From Thermoanaerobaculia bacterium (GTDB lineage Bacteria > Acidobacteriota > Thermoanaerobaculia > Multivoradales > J023), in assembly GCA_030431255.1 (NCBI GenBank), contig JAUIJL010000002.1, positions 124,001 to 188,000 of the forward strand: 64,000 nucleotides of DNA, read 5' to 3'. The notes under the pieces are model-generated. The model was given only the letters and a program-made list of their open reading frames with translations, had not been told where the DNA came from and ran no database searches. Within the stretch, counting starts at the first letter, position 1, and each line of letters opens with the position of its first letter. Both the position numbers and the translations under genes were made by a program. Shown here piece by piece: positions 61,793 to 64,000 of the stretch.

Positions 61793-64000
61793 CTGAAGCG
61801 CGTGCACGGACGCAACGGCGCAAAGCCGTGAAGGCGAAGCCGAAGCAGACCGCCGATCAGCGTCGGAGGCGACCTGCGCGCCAAAATGAATCCAAGGCTC
61901 GCAACGAGCGAGCCACGCAGCGGGACGGCCAAAGTCCATCCGAAGTGGCGCTCGATCCTTCCGCCCGTGTGTCCAATTTGGCCATCGAGCAAGCCAAACC
62001 CACTTTTGAAACGCCGGCCATGCCCGAGACCCAGCTTTCGCCAGAGGAACAGGCGAAGCGCAAGGCTGAGCTGGAAGCGGCCAAAGAGAAATTCGACCAG
62101 GCGGACAGCGCGGGCGGCACGGTGGAGGCGGTGAAAGACATGCCGCCCAGCGCAAAGGCTATGCATCAGGGCAGCATGGGGGCGAAGGTCGGCGAGGTGG
62201 TGGCCGCGGACCAAAAGAAGTTTGAGGCTGAGGCGCCGAAGATCGAAGCGCGCATGGGTGGCGAGCAGGATGTCGGCGAGGTCCCCAAGGTGGAAGCTCC
62301 CGCCATCGGTGAGGTCAAGCTGGCGGAGGGGCAGGTCGCGCCCACTCAGAAGCCGGATCTTCCGCCCACCGCCGATCCGCAGACCTATCAGGGCAATAAA
62401 GAAGTTAAAACCCTGATGGACAAATTTTTCAGCCTCTTCGGCTTCGGCAAGGATTCGATCGATAAATCCTTCAAAGAGGTCAACACCGGCGACGACATCG
62501 AAACCTCACCGGGACCGAAACCCAAAGTCCCCCGGGCCAAGGGAACGGAGACCGACGACGAGCGCATCGATCGAGACAAAGCCCAAAGCAAGCAGGAATC
62601 GGAAAAGGCCGGGCTCGCAGCCCAGCAGAAAATCCTCGACGGTCCCGGTCCGGAGCAGGCGAAAACCCGTGAGCACACCGAAAGCCGCCCCTTGCCGCAG
62701 CTCCAACGGGTCGAGTCACCCACGGTCGTTGCCGCGGAAGGCGCCCAAAGCTTCCAGCAAATCGCCGCCCGAGAAGACGAGTCCTTGGTCGCCCAATTCG
62801 ACAAGGACCAGCACGAGTCCATGCAGCAAAGCTTGGTGGAGGCTCAGCGCAAGACCGCAGAGGCGGAGACGGAACGGGATACCAAGCGCAAGGAGGAGAT
62901 GGACAAGGCCGATGCCGAGCGCAAGGCCGTGGAGGAAAAGGCCGACACGGACCAAAAAGCCAAGGTCCTAGAGGCGCGCAAGACCATCCAGACGGAACGG
63001 CAGAAAACCGTCGATGCCCAGGCGGCGGAGGTCAAAAGCGTCGAAAAGGAATCCGAAGACGCCCGCAAAGAAGAGCGGGGCAAGATCAAAAAGCGGGTAG
63101 AGGACGACGAAAAAGCCATCTCCACCAAATACGACGAAAAAGAAGGTGAGGCTAAAAAGGAGCTGAAAAAGGGTGAGGATAAGGCAGCCAAAGAGAAGGA
63201 AAAATCCGAAAAGGAATCCGAAAACCAGAGTTGGTGGGATCGAGCCAAGAGCTGGGTCAAGGAGCAATTTGCCAAGCTGACGGCGGTGATCGGAAAGATC
63301 TTCGACGCCGTCCGCTCCTTGGTCAAAAAAGCCCTCGACGCCGCACGCAAATTCGCCAAGGACCTGATCGACGCGGCCGCCGCCTTCATCAAGAAAGCGA
63401 TCGAAGCCTTCGGCGAGCTGGTGAAGGGCCTGGTCAACGTGCTGGTCGGCACCTTCTTCCCGGATCTGGCCAAGAAGCTCAACGAGGCCATCGACAGTGC
63501 CGTGGCTCTAGCTAAAAAAGGTGTGGATTTCGTCGCCGAGCAGATGAAAAAAGGCGTCGACGCCATCGTCGATGCCTTGCAGAAGGGCATCGACGCCGTG
63601 CTCAACGCCTTCCAAGGCGCCCTCAACTTTGCCATCAGCTTGGTGCAGGCGGCCCTCACCGGTGATTGGGGCGCGGTCTTCAAGCAGCTCTTGGAGGCAG
63701 CCCTCAAGCTCCTGGGTATCGATCCCAAAGCATTCTACGCTTTCATCGCCAAGGTCCAGGAAACCCTCGGCCTGATCGTCGACAAACCGGGACAATTCCT
63801 TTCCAACGTCTTGGGAGCCGTGAAACTAGGCTTTTCCCTCTTCGCCGGCAATTTCCTCAAACACTTGAAGGCGGGCATCGTCGGCTGGTTGACGGGATCC
63901 CTGGGTGGCGACATCCAGATCCCGAAAACCTTCAACCTATTGGGCATTCTCGACTTGGTCCGTCAGCTTTTGGGTTTCACTTGGGATTGGCTCAAAAAAC
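61789..64000 (+). CDS. Large eCIS-associated coiled-coil protein, cut by window end
   Basis: The frame opens at GTG 61789, overlapping the previous stop, and stays open for 737 codons to the window edge. Residues 1-200 are basic, low-complexity and likely disordered. Residues ~340-480 are almost pure charged coiled coil (E-A-Q-R-K-T-A-E-A-E-T-E-R and similar). From ~485 comes a run of amphipathic or hydrophobic helices with A-K-K-A-L-D-A-A-R-K-F-A-K and G-V-D-A-I-V-D-A-L-Q-K-G-I-D-A-V. The end fits a pattern I know from large eCIS-linked proteins, often with a DUF4157 head: F-L-S-N-V-L-G-A-V-K-L-G-F, then G-I-V-G-W-L-T-G-S-L and N-L-L-G-I-L-D-L-V-R-Q-L-L-G. No HExxH of DUF4157 is seen in the visible part. 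It may be cargo/effector, or a tape-measure-like structural protein. Confidence 0.7.
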   Translation, partial: MTEARARTQRRKAVKAKPKQTADQRRRRPARQNESKARNERATQRDGQSPSEVALDPSARVSNLAIEQAKPTFETPAMPETQLSPEEQAKRKAELEAAKEKFDQADSAGGTVEAVKDMPPSAKAMHQGSMGAKVGEVVAADQKKFEAEAPKIEARMGGEQDVGEVPKVEAPAIGEVKLAEGQVAPTQKPDLPPTADPQTYQGNKEVKTLMDKFFSLFGFGKDSIDKSFKEVNTGDDIETSPGPKPKVPRAKGTETDDERIDRDKAQSKQESEKAGLAAQQKILDGPGPEQAKTREHTESRPLPQLQRVESPTVVAAEGAQSFQQIAAREDESLVAQFDKDQHESMQQSLVEAQRKTAEAETERDTKRKEEMDKADAERKAVEEKADTDQKAKVLEARKTIQTERQKTVDAQAAEVKSVEKESEDARKEERGKIKKRVEDDEKAISTKYDEKEGEAKKELKKGEDKAAKEKEKSEKESENQSWWDRAKSWVKEQFAKLTAVIGKIFDAVRSLVKKALDAARKFAKDLIDAAAAFIKKAIEAFGELVKGLVNVLVGTFFPDLAKKLNEAIDSAVALAKKGVDFVAEQMKKGVDAIVDALQKGIDAVLNAFQGALNFAISLVQAALTGDWGAVFKQLLEAALKLLGIDPKAFYAFIAKVQETLGLIVDKPGQFLSNVLGAVKLGFSLFAGNFLKHLKAGIVGWLTGSLGGDIQIPKTFNLLGILDLVRQLLGFTWDWLKK

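Noticed and set aside
62844..63728. Long minus-strand frame rich in Ser, Ala and Phe
   Set aside because: It is the mirror of the Lys/Glu/Ala-rich coiled coil on the plus strand. The plus frame has coupled start, operon context and family-like helices.
53613..64000. Alternative reading as a contractile prophage or type VI system
   Set aside because: The Pvc15-type AAA+ ATPase and DUF4255 protein next to a single sheath and tube, with no head, integrase, lysis or Tss genes in view, fit an eCIS better.

Overview
The window is GC-rich and coding-dense. It most likely comes from a free-living Acidobacteriota, probably near the Thermoanaerobaculia. The evidence is a PadR regulator translationally coupled to an ADOP-type orphan permease, an Oar-like TonB-dependent receptor with an N-terminal carboxypeptidase-regulatory domain, a eukaryote-like Ser/Thr kinase, and very large secreted modular proteins. 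This is inferred from family distribution. No rRNA or tRNA gene was seen, so the taxonomy is provisional.

Layout. 1-6.6 kb: the end of a secreted carboxypeptidase-regulatory-repeat protein, then on the minus strand a DUF885 protein, a LasA-like M23 peptidase and a metallophosphoesterase with a transposase-type HTH at its N-terminus. 6.8-12.0 kb: a TonB-dependent receptor and, 7 nt later, a Ser/Thr kinase that ends in a TonB C-terminal domain. 12.7-25.3 kb: a 4203-residue secreted protein with two P-domains, DUF11-like regions, 20 SdrD-B-like modules arranged as a duplicated block of ten, and a C-terminal gingipain-like C25 peptidase, closed by a strong terminator. 25.4-28.9 kb: clusters of short GGTGCCAGG-core repeats around a DUF4375 membrane protein, an IS200-like/RAYT transposase and a YkgJ-type cysteine-cluster protein. 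28.9-31.9 kb: PadR plus ADOP permease. 32.4-33.6 kb: a second M23 peptidase running into the remnant of a VWA protein.

33.6-51 kb holds a two-gene Tc (ABC) toxin locus. The first gene is a 2630-residue TcB-TcC fusion with a C-terminal hypervariable toxin region. The second is a 3128-residue TcA with an unusual peptidoglycan-binding N-terminus. A small accessory stretch follows: a membrane protein, a frameshifted small gene, and a two-gene pair (DUF2188 plus a TIR/NDT-like protein) that may be a defence module. From 53.1 kb to the window end lies the start of an extracellular contractile injection system (eCIS) operon: an unknown small protein, sheath, tube, zinc-ribbon baseplate-assembly protein, a proline-rich protein, DUF4255 protein, AAA+ ATPase, a repeat-bearing small protein, and a large coiled-coil/amphipathic protein cut by the window edge. 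Spike, gp25, gp6 and tape-measure genes are not in the window and would be expected downstream.

The two contact- or particle-delivered toxin machines (Tc and eCIS) lie about 2 kb apart and point the same way. The most interesting small-scale structures are the repeat families. One, with the core GGTGCCAGG, occurs at four places, one of them in frame inside an eCIS gene. A different hairpin-rich 225-bp insertion has duplicated the start region of another eCIS gene.
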